Origin: Cyclobacteriaceae bacterium
Lineage (GTDB): Bacteria > Bacteroidota > Bacteroidia > Cytophagales > Cyclobacteriaceae
Direction: 5' to 3'
NCBI GenBank assembly: GCA_016787665.1
Contig: JAEUUC010000013.1
Span: 310,001 to 374,000 of the forward strand
Length of the DNA: 64,000 nt
The notes under the pieces were generated by a model. The model worked only from the letters and a program-made list of their open reading frames with translations, did not search any database and was not told the DNA's origin. Of the stretch, positions 23,830 through 32,795 are shown piece after piece. Both the position numbers and the translations under genes were made by a program. How positions within the stretch are numbered: position 1 is the stretch's first letter; every line of letters begins with the position of its first letter.

Positions 23830-25971
23830 ATGGAACTCGAACGCATCCAATACGACAATAAGATTGTCAAGGCTTTCATGATTGCCACTGTCATCTTCGG
23901 CATTGTGGGCATGACGGTGGGCTTGCTGATTGCCATTCAGTTGTTTTATCCACTGTTCAACTTTGATTTTCAATACACCACCTTCGGGCGCATTCGCCCG
24001 CTGCACACCAACGCGGTGATTTTTGCCTTTGTGGGCAATGCCATGTTTGCCGGGGTGTACTACAGCATGCAGCGGTTGCTCAAGGCGCGCATGTTCAGCG
24101 ATGCCCTCAGCTGGACGCACTTCTGGGGCTGGCAACTGATCATTCTGGCCGCGGCCATTACGCTGCCGTTGGGCATTACCACCTCCAAAGAATACTCCGA
24201 GCTGGAGTGGCCGATTGACATCGCCATTACGCTGGTGTGGGTGGTGTTTGGTATTAACATGATCGGTACGATTATCAAACGCAGGGAGAACCACATGTAT
24301 GTCGCCATCTGGTTTTACATCTCCACGTTTATTACCGTGGCGGTGCTGCACGTGGTGAACTCGTTCGAGTTGCCGGTGTCGTTGTTCAAGAGTTATTCGT
24401 TCTATGCCGGTGTTCAGGATGCGCTGGTGCAGTGGTGGTATGGCCACAACGCGGTGGCGTTTTTCCTCACCACCCCGTTCCTGGGCATTATGTATTACTT
24501 CTTGCCGAAGGCGGCCAACCGCCCGGTGTATTCGTACCGCCTGTCGGTGATCCACTTCTGGTCCTTGATCTTTATTTATATATGGGCCGGCCCGCACCAC
24601 TTGTTATACAGCGCGTTGCCCGATTGGGCGCAGTCGCTGGGCGTGGTGTTTTCGGTGATGCTGATTGCCCCGAGCTGGGGTGGCATGCTCAACGGCTTGC
24701 TCACGTTGCGTGGCGCGTGGGACCGCGTGCGTGAAGATCCGGTTTTGAAATTTATGGTGGTGGCCGTCACGGCCTATGGTATGGCCACGCTGGAGGGTCC
24801 GCTGCTGTCGCTGAAAAACGTAAACGCCATTGCGCACTTTACGGATTGGATTATCGCGCACGTGCACGTGGGCGGTTTGGGCTGGAACGGCTTCCTCATC
24901 TTCGGTATGTTCTACTGGCTGGTGCCCAAAATGTGGGGCACCAGGTTGTACTCCACCCAGTTGGCTAACGTGCACTTCTGGTCGGGCACGCTCGGCATTA
25001 TTCTCTACGCCCTGCCCATGTACATCGCAGGGGTGATGCAGAGCCTGATGTGGAAAGAGTTCACCCCTGAAGGTTACCTGGTGTATCAGAACTTCCTGGA
25101 GACTTCGACCAAGATCATGCCCTTCTATATGATTCGGGCCTTGGGTGGTTTCCTCTACCTGGTGGGCGTGTTCCTGATGGCCTACAACTTAGTGAAGACG
25201 GCCTACAGCGGTAAGTTTATGGCCAACGAAGAAGTGGACGTGGCTCCGCTGATGAAGACGCAGGAGGCGCCCGGTGGCTACTGGCACCGCGCCCTGGAGC
25301 ACAAACCGGTGTTGTTCACCATCCTTGCTTTTATCGCCATCATCATTGGGGGTGCCATTGAAATGGTGCCGTCCTTCTTGATCAAATCGAATGTGCCCAC
25401 GATTGCTTCGGTGAAGCCGTATACGCCACTGGAACTGCAGGGCCGCGATATTTACATCCGCGAAGGTTGCGTGAGTTGTCACTCGCAGATGATTCGTCCG
25501 TTCCGCAGCGAAGTGCAGCGCTACGACCCGAAAGACGGGGAGTATTCGAAGGCGGGCGAGTATGTGTATGATCACCCGTTCCTGTGGGGTTCGAAACGTT
25601 CGGGGCCGGATTTGCACCGCATTGGGGGCAAGTATGCCGATAGCTGGCACTACCGCCACTTCTATGAGCCGGGCGAAATTTCCAACGGCTCCATTATGCC
25701 GGCCTACAAGTGGCTGTACGAGCAAAGCATAGATAAATCGACTACGCCCGCCAAGATCAGTGCCATGCGCACGTTGGGTGTGCCGTATCCGGATGGCTAT
25801 GAAGAGCAGTCCATTTCCGATCTGGAGAAGCAAGCGGGCCGCATTGCCGAAAATCTGAAGCTGGAAGGGTATGAGGTGAGCGGAGATGCCGAGATCGTGG
25901 CGTTGATCGCGTATCTGCAACGGCTGGGCCGCGATGTGAAAGTGAAAGAAGACGTAGCCACCGGTAACTGA
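23830..25971 (+). CDS. ccoNO: cbb3-type cytochrome c oxidase, fused subunits I and II (CcoN-CcoO)
   Basis: This 713-residue fusion is the catalytic core of a high-affinity terminal oxidase that reduces O2 with electrons from cytochrome c. Residues 1-460 are CcoN: H59 (low-spin heme), H206, H256 and H257 (CuB ligands in QWWYGH and GPHH) and H344/H346 (AHVHVGG). After about residue 490 the CcoO part begins with one membrane helix and a heme c site C547-x-x-C550-H551. The fused form is common in Bacteroidota, whereas most Proteobacteria have two genes. It opens the operon ccoNO-ccoQ-ccoP-ccoG-ccoH. Confidence 0.96.
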   Translation: MELERIQYDNKIVKAFMIATVIFGIVGMTVGLLIAIQLFYPLFNFDFQYTTFGRIRPLHTNAVIFAFVGNAMFAGVYYSMQRLLKARMFSDALSWTHFWGWQLIILAAAITLPLGITTSKEYSELEWPIDIAITLVWVVFGINMIGTIIKRRENHMYVAIWFYISTFITVAVLHVVNSFELPVSLFKSYSFYAGVQDALVQWWYGHNAVAFFLTTPFLGIMYYFLPKAANRPVYSYRLSVIHFWSLIFIYIWAGPHHLLYSALPDWAQSLGVVFSVMLIAPSWGGMLNGLLTLRGAWDRVREDPVLKFMVVAVTAYGMATLEGPLLSLKNVNAIAHFTDWIIAHVHVGGLGWNGFLIFGMFYWLVPKMWGTRLYSTQLANVHFWSGTLGIILYALPMYIAGVMQSLMWKEFTPEGYLVYQNFLETSTKIMPFYMIRALGGFLYLVGVFLMAYNLVKTAYSGKFMANEEVDVAPLMKTQEAPGGYWHRALEHKPVLFTILAFIAIIIGGAIEMVPSFLIKSNVPTIASVKPYTPLELQGRDIYIREGCVSCHSQMIRPFRSEVQRYDPKDGEYSKAGEYVYDHPFLWGSKRSGPDLHRIGGKYADSWHYRHFYEPGEISNGSIMPAYKWLYEQSIDKSTTPAKISAMRTLGVPYPDGYEEQSISDLEKQAGRIAENLKLEGYEVSGDAEIVALIAYLQRLGRDVKVKEDVATGN

Positions 25972-25978
25972 TTGATGT

Positions 25979-26173
25979 ATGTATAAGAATATTCTTCAGA
26001 GCATCGATAACGTGGCCATCTGGCCGGTGATCTCCTTTGTCATCTTCTTTTTGTTTTTCCTGCTCATGCTGTGGTGGTTTTTCACCATTGATAAACCGTA
26101 CACGGACATGATGGGGCGCAAACCGCTGGAAGATTCCAACCTCGATTCGATTGACCAAACCTCAAACCTTTGA
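25979..26173 (+). CDS. ccoQ: CcoQ-like cbb3 oxidase subunit
   Basis: This 64-residue protein has a single membrane helix (VISFVIFFLFFLLMLWWFF) and a short charged tail (TIDKPYTDMMGRKPLEDSN). The size and position between the catalytic subunit and CcoP are those of CcoQ, a small stabilising subunit of the oxidase. Its sequence is poorly conserved between phyla, so the call rests partly on position. Confidence 0.85.
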   Translation: MYKNILQSIDNVAIWPVISFVIFFLFFLLMLWWFFTIDKPYTDMMGRKPLEDSNLDSIDQTSNL

Positions 26174-26176
26174 ACC

Positions 26177-27076
26177 ATGCGTAAACTTGTTTCAATAGTA
26201 ACCGTATTACTTGCCCCGCTGAGCCTGGTTGCTCAGGATGCCGGTGCGACCAGCGTGGCCACCGACCCCATGATTCCGTTCTACCTGGCCGTGGCGCTGT
26301 TGTTTGTAGTGGCCCTGCTGGTGATTGTGGTGGCGGTATACATGCTGCAGGTGCTTCAAATTTTAACAAACGAAGAGGCGCGCAAGCAGGCCGCAGCCAA
26401 AGGCATACCGTATGTGCCCGAGCCTTCGTGGTGGGCGAAGTTCATGAACACGGCAACCGATGCCGTGCCGGTGGAAAAAGAAGCTACCGTGATGCTGGAC
26501 CACAACTACGATGGCATTCGCGAACTGGATAACCACCTGCCCCCGTGGTGGAAGTGGTTGTTCTATGTCACCATTGCGTTCGCTGCCGTGTACCTGGTGT
26601 TCTACCATGTGGTAGATAGCTGGCCGCTGCAAGATCAGGAGTACCTGACTGAAGTGCAGGTGGCCCAGGAAAACATTAAGAAGTTTCAGGCGGCCAACCC
26701 GGTAGATGAAAAAACCGTGACAGCCGTAGCCGACCCGGCCTTGCTGGCAGAGGGTAAGAAAATCTACCTCGAAAACTGCGCAGCTTGTCACCTGGCCGAT
26801 GGCGGTGGCGACATCGGGCCCAACCTGACGGACAAGTACTGGAAGCATGGTGGCTCGATCAATAACGTGTTTACGGTGGTGAAGAATGGTGTAACCGGCA
26901 CCAACATGGTGGCCTGGGGCTCGGTGCTCAGTCCGCAGATGATGCAAAACGTATCCAGCTACGTGCTGACGTTGCAAGGCACCACGCCAGCCAAGGCCAA
27001 AGCACCGGAAGGAAACTTGTATGAACCCGGAGGGGCGAGCAGTGATAGTGTGAAAGTGCAGGCCATGATCAAATGA
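26177..27076 (+). CDS. ccoP: cbb3-type cytochrome c oxidase subunit CcoP, mono-heme
   Basis: This 299-residue protein passes electrons to the catalytic subunit. It has a signal-like start, a helix at about 33-58, the CcoP motif DHNYDGIRELDNHLPPWWKW (108-127) with the next helix, and a cytochrome c domain with C201-A-A-C204-H205 and the axial M244 (GTNMVAW). Classical CcoP carries two heme domains; only one is present here, as often in Bacteroidota. The gene overlaps ccoG by 4 bp (ATGA). Confidence 0.93.
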   Translation: MRKLVSIVTVLLAPLSLVAQDAGATSVATDPMIPFYLAVALLFVVALLVIVVAVYMLQVLQILTNEEARKQAAAKGIPYVPEPSWWAKFMNTATDAVPVEKEATVMLDHNYDGIRELDNHLPPWWKWLFYVTIAFAAVYLVFYHVVDSWPLQDQEYLTEVQVAQENIKKFQAANPVDEKTVTAVADPALLAEGKKIYLENCAACHLADGGGDIGPNLTDKYWKHGGSINNVFTVVKNGVTGTNMVAWGSVLSPQMMQNVSSYVLTLQGTTPAKAKAPEGNLYEPGGASSDSVKVQAMIK

Positions 27077-28509
27077 GTAACGCAGGACAGGACAACCTCT
27101 ATCAGTTTGATGAAGAGTTTCGAGACACCATCGCCACCGTAGATGCCGAAGGCAAGCGGGTGTGGGTGTATCCCAAAAAACCTTCGGGACCCTTTCACAT
27201 CCGCAGGATTTGGGTGACGGTGTTTCTGTTGGCCTTGTTCTTTGGCGGGCCATTCCTCCAGGTGGGTGGCCGTCCGCTGTTGCTGCTGAATTTTTTCGAA
27301 CGCAAGTTTATCATCCTGGGGCACGTGTTCTGGCCTCAGGATTTTTTTCTTTTGGCGCTCACGCTCATTACGCTGTTTGTCTTTGTCATCTTGTTCACCG
27401 TGGCCTTTGGGCGGCTGTGGTGCGGGTGGGCTTGCCCGCAAACCATTTTCATGGAAATGGTCTACCGCAAAATCGAATACTGGATTGAAGGCGATGCGAA
27501 TGAGCAACGCAGACTGAACCAGGCCCCGTGGACGGGCGCCAAGATTGTAAAGAAGGCGGGCAAGCAGCTGATTTTTGTGGCCATCGCAGTTCTCATTGCG
27601 CACACGGCCATGGCGTACCTGATCGGGGTTGATCAGGTGGTGGACATTGTAAGCCAGCCGCCTTCGGCACACATGGGCGGGTTTATCGGTCTGCTCATTT
27701 TCACGGGAATTTTTTATGGCGTGTTTGCCTGGTTTCGCGAGCAGGCCTGCATTGTCGTTTGCCCGTACGGCCGCCTGCAGGGCGTGCTGCTGGTGAAAGA
27801 TTCGATTGTGGTAGCCTACGATTGGATTCGCGGTGAGCCCCGTGGTAAAATCAAGAAGCACGCGGTGGAAACAGAGAAGAAAGGCGACTGCATCGACTGC
27901 AAGCTTTGCGTGCACGTGTGCCCCACGGGCATTGATATTCGCAACGGCACGCAACTGGAGTGTGTCAACTGTACGGCCTGCATTGATGCCTGCGATGAGG
28001 TAATGGTGAAGGTGGATCGGCCGAAGGGACTCATCCGCTATGCGTCATTCAACTCCATTGAGAAGGGGAAAACACGCCTGGTGACACCCCGCATTATGGG
28101 CTATGCCGCAGTGCTCACCATACTGGTGTCGGTGCTCAGCTACTTTATTTTTACCCGCGCAGATATTGAGACTACGATTCTGAAAGCGCCCGGCACCTTG
28201 TACACCCGGTTGGAAGACGGCCAGATTTCAAACCTGTACACCATTGAGTTTTTGAACAAGACGTTTGACGACATGCCGCTGGACGTTCGGCTGGAAGGCC
28301 CCACAGCGGCCACGCTGATGAAAATCGGGGCCGACCCGGTGGTGGTACCCCACGAAGGAATTCTGAAGCGTAACTTTATGGTGAAGATTCCGGAGAGTGA
28401 ACTTTCGGAAACGCGCACGGTGCTGCAGTTCGGCATTTACCAGGGCGATAAAAAAATTGTATCGGCCAAAGCGCGTTTCGTTGGCCCCATGAAACTGAAA
28501 AAATCATAA
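27073..28509 (+). CDS. ccoG: CcoG/FixG-type cbb3 assembly ferredoxin
   Basis: This 478-residue membrane protein helps assemble the oxidase, probably by copper reduction or delivery. Helices span roughly residues 45-235, with WCGWACPQTIF and ACIVVCPYGRLQG. Two 4Fe-4S motifs follow (C273, C276, C279, C283 and C297, C300, C303, C307), then a helix and a C-terminal immunoglobulin-like domain (about 365-478). It overlaps ccoP by 4 bp and ccoH starts 3 bp after it. Confidence 0.94.
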   Translation: MSNAGQDNLYQFDEEFRDTIATVDAEGKRVWVYPKKPSGPFHIRRIWVTVFLLALFFGGPFLQVGGRPLLLLNFFERKFIILGHVFWPQDFFLLALTLITLFVFVILFTVAFGRLWCGWACPQTIFMEMVYRKIEYWIEGDANEQRRLNQAPWTGAKIVKKAGKQLIFVAIAVLIAHTAMAYLIGVDQVVDIVSQPPSAHMGGFIGLLIFTGIFYGVFAWFREQACIVVCPYGRLQGVLLVKDSIVVAYDWIRGEPRGKIKKHAVETEKKGDCIDCKLCVHVCPTGIDIRNGTQLECVNCTACIDACDEVMVKVDRPKGLIRYASFNSIEKGKTRLVTPRIMGYAAVLTILVSVLSYFIFTRADIETTILKAPGTLYTRLEDGQISNLYTIEFLNKTFDDMPLDVRLEGPTAATLMKIGADPVVVPHEGILKRNFMVKIPESELSETRTVLQFGIYQGDKKIVSAKARFVGPMKLKKS

Positions 28510-28512
28510 GCT

Positions 28513-28941
28513 ATGAATGCAGGAAAATGGATTACCGTATCGTTTGTGCTCTTTGCAGCCTTCATTGCCACGCTGGTGGTCATTTGTGTGCGCGAAGATG
28601 TCAATCTCATCTCACGTGATTATTATCAGCAGGAGCTAAAGCACAGCGAGAAAATGGAGCGGCAGCAAAACTACCTCAACCTGCCGCAGAAGCCGGACAT
28701 TCGTTTTGCTTCCGGTGAAGTCAGCCTGTCGCTGCCGTTTTACAGCGACATCACCTCGGGTTCAATACAAATCCAGCGCCCGTCCGATGCCCGCCTCGAT
28801 GAAACATTTCAGTTTCAGACCCCCGCGGCATCCGAGGTACAGTTTCAGTTGCGGCAATGGCAACCGGGTTTGTATCGCGTGAGCGTCACTTTCACGATGA
28901 ACGGCAAAGAATACCATACCGAAAAGCTAATGGTGATCTGA
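28513..28941 (+). CDS. ccoH: FixH/CcoH-like cbb3 assembly protein
   Basis: The 142-residue product has an N-terminal helix (WITVSFVLFAAFIATLVVIC) and a periplasmic beta domain. REDVNLISRDYYQQELKHSE matches the FixH signature after the helix (the conserved YY with charged residues). FixH proteins take part in oxidase assembly. It shares a TGATG overlap with the next gene, so translation is probably coupled. Confidence 0.88.
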   Translation: MNAGKWITVSFVLFAAFIATLVVICVREDVNLISRDYYQQELKHSEKMERQQNYLNLPQKPDIRFASGEVSLSLPFYSDITSGSIQIQRPSDARLDETFQFQTPAASEVQFQLRQWQPGLYRVSVTFTMNGKEYHTEKLMVI

Positions 28942-29627
28942 TGTGGTACACCGCTGCGATATTGGGTTTGGCCGGCAGCCTGCATTGTGCCGGCATGTGC
29001 AGCCCGCTCATGCTGGCCGTGGCCCGTGTGCAGCCGTTCGCAGCCACTAAAGTGGTGTATAACTCGGGGCGCGTGCTGGTGTACGCGCTGATGGGTGCGC
29101 TGGCCGCATCAGCCGGATCGGTTTTTAATCTGGCGGCTTACCAGCAGGTAATTTCACTGGCACTCGGGTTGGGTTTGTTACTGATTGCGTTGGGGTGGTG
29201 GAGAAAAATTCAGGTGCCGGGTATCAGCGCGGCCGCCCAATGGTTAACCACCCAGATCAAAAAACCTTTTGCTCACTTTCTCTCCCGGAAAAGTTATGCG
29301 GCCACTTTTGTTCTGGGTATGCTCAACGGGCTGTTGCCGTGCGGGCTCACCCTGATGGCGCTCACCTACACGTTTGTGTTACCCGGTACCCGCGAGGGTG
29401 CTCTTTTTATGTTGTTGTTTGGACTGGGAACCTGGCCGGTGATGGTCGGAGTAACGGCTTTGCTCGATCGCTTCGCCAACCGATTGGTTTGGGTGAGAGC
29501 CCATGCGCTGGCGATCGCCCTGGTGTTGTCGGCTATCTTGCTGATTGGCAGAGGCATACAAGGCGGGGGGGGGCCGCACGGCCACGTGGTGGCCGGCCCG
29601 GGCGAAGTGCCGGTTTGCCTGCCGTAA
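28941..29627 (+). CDS. SafE/TauE-type membrane protein (COG2836) of the cbb3 operon
   Basis: The 228-residue product has about six membrane helices and two cysteine-bearing motifs: SLHCAGMCSP near the start and NGLLPCGLTLMALTY near the middle. These belong to the COG2836 (UreH/DsbD-like) proteins that occur in many cbb3 clusters and are thought to take part in copper or thiol transfer. A tail with HGHVVAGPGEVPVC adds a possible metal ligand pair. The ATG at 28941 overlaps the ccoH stop; a longer frame to 28857 is unlikely. Confidence 0.85.
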   Translation: MWYTAAILGLAGSLHCAGMCSPLMLAVARVQPFAATKVVYNSGRVLVYALMGALAASAGSVFNLAAYQQVISLALGLGLLLIALGWWRKIQVPGISAAAQWLTTQIKKPFAHFLSRKSYAATFVLGMLNGLLPCGLTLMALTYTFVLPGTREGALFMLLFGLGTWPVMVGVTALLDRFANRLVWVRAHALAIALVLSAILLIGRGIQGGGGPHGHVVAGPGEVPVCLP

Positions 29628-29689
29628 GTCATTTTTTATATGGTGTCGTTTTCGCTACTTTACCGGTGTCTCAGTTAAACCCCTAACTC

Positions 29690-30544
29690 ATGAAAACGAT
29701 TCTGGTTCCTACCGATTTTTCGAAAAATGCCGGACTGGCCATGGATGTGGCCCGCGATATCGCGCTGAAGTCGAAAGCAAAAGTCATCCTGTTACACGTG
29801 ATCGAGGCTGCCGACAGCGGTACCTTTAACGTGGAGGGCGAGGCCGCCCGTGGTGCCGATATGCAAGACCGCTTTTTCACCATGAAGCTGATCGAGCGCA
29901 GCAAGAAGCAGTTGGAGAAGGCCGTACAGGATCCAAAGTATAGTGACATTCGGGTAGAAGGCGAGTTGCGCCTGGGTAATGCCTACCATGGCATTCAAGC
30001 CATTGTTACCGAGCATAAAGTAGACCTGGTGGTGATGGGTACGGCAGGACATTCGAAAGCGGAAGAAGTATTGGTTGGGTCGAACACCGAAAAGGTCGTG
30101 CGCAGATCAAGATGCCCGGTACTCACCGTGCACAACAAACCGGTGACCACCAATTTTAAAAGCATCGTTTATGCCACTTCCATGGCGAAGGATGAAGAAG
30201 TTTTCTCACGCATCATCAAGCGCACGCAGCAGTTGTACGATTCTACCATCAATCTCGTGCGCATCAATACCCCGGGTGATTTCCAACCCGACCACATTGT
30301 GATGGACTACATGGAGAAGTTTGCCAAGAACCTCGGGCTGAAGAATTATTCCATCAATACCTACAACGATTTGTCGGTGGAGGAGGGGATTCTGCGGTTT
30401 TCGCAAACGGTGGGAGCGGACCTGATTGCCATGGCCACCCATGGGCGCACCGGACTGGCGCACTTGCTGGCCGGCAGTGTAGCCGAAAGTGTGGTATCGA
30501 AGGCGAAGCGCCTGCCCGTGCTGACGTTCTCCGTCCGTCATTGA
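29690..30544 (+). CDS. Tandem universal stress protein
   Basis: The 284-residue cytoplasmic protein contains two UspA domains. The first starts with MKTILVPTDFSKNAGLAM and ends near residue 145 with the glycine-rich ATP-binding motif MGTAGHSKAEEVLVGSNTEKV. The second spans about 155-284 and ends MATHGRTGLAHLLAGSVAE. Such proteins bind nucleotides and support survival under low oxygen or starvation. It follows the cbb3 oxidase operon by 62 bp and is closed by its own terminator. Confidence 0.92.
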   Translation: MKTILVPTDFSKNAGLAMDVARDIALKSKAKVILLHVIEAADSGTFNVEGEAARGADMQDRFFTMKLIERSKKQLEKAVQDPKYSDIRVEGELRLGNAYHGIQAIVTEHKVDLVVMGTAGHSKAEEVLVGSNTEKVVRRSRCPVLTVHNKPVTTNFKSIVYATSMAKDEEVFSRIIKRTQQLYDSTINLVRINTPGDFQPDHIVMDYMEKFAKNLGLKNYSINTYNDLSVEEGILRFSQTVGADLIAMATHGRTGLAHLLAGSVAESVVSKAKRLPVLTFSVRH

Positions 30545-30563
30545 TTTGATTTCAGTGCTAATG

Positions 30564-30590
30564 TAAAACCCCGCAAACGCGGGGTTTTTT
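30564..30590 (+). terminator. Intrinsic terminator after the universal stress gene
   Basis: AAAACCCCGC, an AAAC loop and GCGGGGTTTTTT form a strong GC stem with a T-run directly after the stress-protein stop. Confidence 0.93.
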
Positions 30591-30630
30591 CATTTCGTGG
30601 GTAATCGGGCAATTCGCTACCTTTAATGCG

Positions 30631-31422
30631 GTGCGCGATTATTATTCCATCCTGAATGTAAGCACGACTGCCTCTACTGAGGAAATCAAGCAGGCATTCC
30701 GCAAGCTGGCGTTGCTTTACCATCCGGACAAAAACCCCTCGGCTTCGGCCGTTGAGCGATTTCGCGAGATTCACGAGGCCTACCAGGTTTTAAGTGATCC
30801 GCTGAAAAAGACGTTGTACGATCAGATGCTGCGTGAAGATCCGGTGTCGGCTCATGTGCCGAGGCCGAGGCGCAAGCGCAGCGGGCAAACGCCCACGGGT
30901 GCGCACGGAGAGGTGCGTTATAAAGATCCGGAACGCGAACGCCAGCTCGCCTTCATGCGCGAAAATGTTCACTATGCTGTGGCGGCCTCGCGGTTTACGC
31001 TGGTGGTCTGTCTTTTTCTGGCGCTCGATCTGTTTTTGCCGCCCGAGCGGGTGGAACACCGCATTGTGGAAGCCGACATTATGTTCGATGCCAGCGGCCG
31101 CGTGAAAATGGAAAACGGGAAAGTGTACAAGATGACGGAGGAACAAGCCCGCGCCATGGCCCGCAACCAAGGCCAGGTGTATTTGTATTCGTCTGCGTGG
31201 CTGGGCATTCCGCTGTCGATGGAAAATGAGCGCACGAATTACAAGACACGGGTGTGGGGTACCATTTATGGAAACTTTTTATTTGCCCCGGTGATTCTAT
31301 TGATCACCTCGTGCCTGGGCGTGTTTTGGCGGAAAGGTTTTGAGCTGCGGTTCAATATGGGGGCCGTGAATTTTTTCATGCTGCTGCTCACACTGGCTTT
31401 AATTGTGGTTAATTTTATTTGA
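30631..31422 (+). CDS. J-domain protein with two membrane helices
   Basis: The 263-residue product begins with a J domain (residues 2-68): YYSILNVSTTASTEEIKQAF, HPD at 31-33 and YQVLSDPLKKTLYD. A basic linker is followed by a helix (FTLVVCLFLALDLFL) and by a further hydrophobic region at the end. J domains stimulate DnaK; this one would work at the membrane. The Gly/Phe and zinc-finger regions of true DnaJ are missing. The start is GTG at 30631. It lies 3 bp before the YciH gene. Confidence 0.88.
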   Translation: MRDYYSILNVSTTASTEEIKQAFRKLALLYHPDKNPSASAVERFREIHEAYQVLSDPLKKTLYDQMLREDPVSAHVPRPRRKRSGQTPTGAHGEVRYKDPERERQLAFMRENVHYAVAASRFTLVVCLFLALDLFLPPERVEHRIVEADIMFDASGRVKMENGKVYKMTEEQARAMARNQGQVYLYSSAWLGIPLSMENERTNYKTRVWGTIYGNFLFAPVILLITSCLGVFWRKGFELRFNMGAVNFFMLLLTLALIVVNFI

Positions 31423-31425
31423 TAC

Positions 31426-31773
31426 ATGAGCAAGAAGAATGACTGGAAGAAGCGCGAAGGGGTGGTCTACTCCACCAACAGCGACTTCTCGTTTCAATAC
31501 CAGCAGGAGAGCGAATCGGATACGCTGCCGCCCGGCAGCCAGCGTTTGATTGTGCAGTTAGACAAGAGTAACCGGGCGGGCAAACAGGTTACGTTGGTGA
31601 AGGGTTTTGTGGGCAAGGCCGATGACCTGGAGGCGCTGGGCAAACTCCTGAAATCGAAATGCGGCACGGGCGGCTCGGTGAAAGACGGAGAGGTGATCAT
31701 TCAGGGCGATGTGCGCGACAAGCTGGTGGCCATTCTGCAGAAAGAGGGGTATGGCGCGAAGCGGGGGAATTAA
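31426..31773 (+). CDS. yciH: SUI1/YciH-type translation factor-like protein
   Basis: This 115-residue soluble protein matches bacterial eIF1-like YciH proteins: VKGFVGKADDLEALGKLLKSKCGTGGSVKDGEVIIQGD contains the family hallmarks (GTGGS, then DGxVxIQGD). Such proteins bind the 30S subunit and affect start-codon fidelity in other systems. It starts 3 bp after the J-domain gene, and the two are probably co-transcribed. Confidence 0.92.
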   Translation: MSKKNDWKKREGVVYSTNSDFSFQYQQESESDTLPPGSQRLIVQLDKSNRAGKQVTLVKGFVGKADDLEALGKLLKSKCGTGGSVKDGEVIIQGDVRDKLVAILQKEGYGAKRGN

Positions 31774-31796
31774 TGTTGATTTTACCGATTGATGAT

Positions 31797-31818
31797 CGTC
31801 AGGTCGGAAGACCTGACG
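31797..31818. repeat. REP-like hairpin with a GGAA tetraloop
   Basis: CGTCAGGTC, GGAA and GACCTGACG form a perfect 9-bp stem with a GNRA loop. The core AGGTC-GGAA-GACCT is the tail motif of the 8-22 kb repeat (for example AGGCCGGAAGACCT at 14656-14669), here alone and followed by GCATAAA. Confidence 0.82.
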
Positions 31819-31831
31819 GCATAAAAAAGAA

Positions 31832-32233
31832 ATGAAGACTCCATTACTGATTTTCGCAGGACTTTTATCCGTATTGAGTTCATGTTGTTTTTCCGTCAAG
31901 GAGCAATATCTTGGAAACCATCTTTATTTGTCAGAATACGATACTATTGACAGAAGAATTCTTTATTCCAAACAGAGTTGCAGTGGCTCAGGCATTGAAA
32001 TTGTTCCAATGACCGTATTGGAATATGCATATGATTCGAAATGGATAATCGCAAAATCAGGAGACGGGCAGACAAATTCAAAAATTCAATTTTGGATTAT
32101 CAAAAATGACTACGAAGCTGAACCTACAGTCGAAGTTGTAAAATCAAATGTTCTTGGGCCTTTGGACTTTGAATCATTTTCGCATGAATTAGTTAGCAGA
32201 AAAATCGAGTTAAATCTTAAGAAAATTGATTGA
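31832..32233 (+). CDS. Secreted protein or lipoprotein, unknown
   Basis: The 133-residue product has a signal peptide with LSSCCFS, so a lipid-anchored cysteine at about 18 or 19 is likely. The mature part, with NHLYLSEYDTIDRRILY, PMTVLEYAYDSKWIIAKSG and FWIIKND, is beta-rich; I recognise no named family, although similar small proteins occur in Bacteroidota. It is AT-rich (about 37% GC in sample lines) in contrast to its neighbours, and stands just after the REP-like hairpin. Confidence 0.65.
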   Translation: MKTPLLIFAGLLSVLSSCCFSVKEQYLGNHLYLSEYDTIDRRILYSKQSCSGSGIEIVPMTVLEYAYDSKWIIAKSGDGQTNSKIQFWIIKNDYEAEPTVEVVKSNVLGPLDFESFSHELVSRKIELNLKKID

Positions 32234-32292
32234 CCCCATTTTGTTTGGCTTAGATATTTCCACCACATGACTTAAAAAAATTTTACCAGAAA

Positions 32293-32766
32293 ATGATTCT
32301 TAGGGCTGTTATTTTTATGATCGTTTTATTTGCTGGTTGTAGAACTACCTCCGAGACAATGAAAATTACAGCCATTGCAAACAATAACAAAGACGTTGTT
32401 GTCTTGTCTTACCTCATTCGAGACTATATGCGAAAAACCGACAGTGTTAACTTCAGGCTAACTGAAATTCTGAAGGGTGATACACTAGGGCGAGTCGCGA
32501 TAAACTTTTCGGAGATCGAAATAGATTATTGGTCAAATTTGTGGTACGGTGGTTACGCTGTATATTTCAAATTCTCAAAAGAAAGAAATAGAGACTCGGT
32601 TCAGCTTACGCAGTACGAAAGAATTCCGTGGAAGGTAAAAATGAGAGATAAAATTGGTAAGAAAGAAGAACTGCTAACCAAAGATTTCGATGGGGTAATT
32701 CATTTTTACTACCCTGAAAGATTTTACAGCATTGCAGAAATCATAGTGAGAGGATCTCCGAACTAA
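32293..32766 (+). CDS. Lipoprotein, unknown
   Basis: The 157-residue product has a lipobox (LFAGC, lipid cysteine C16). I recognise no family. The mature part is beta-rich with several aromatic residues (IDYWSNLWYGGYAVYFKF). Together with the preceding gene it forms an AT-rich islet between GC-rich genes, and is separated from it by 59 bp. Confidence 0.62.
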   Translation: MILRAVIFMIVLFAGCRTTSETMKITAIANNNKDVVVLSYLIRDYMRKTDSVNFRLTEILKGDTLGRVAINFSEIEIDYWSNLWYGGYAVYFKFSKERNRDSVQLTQYERIPWKVKMRDKIGKKEELLTKDFDGVIHFYYPERFYSIAEIIVRGSPN

Positions 32767-32795
32767 CACTGCTATGTTGAATGGTCTGTGCCTAC

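Noticed and set aside
23758..27954. Long minus-strand open frames opposite the oxidase genes
   Set aside because: They are antisense to clearly conserved genes, lack any recognisable domain and are an effect of GC-rich codon bias.
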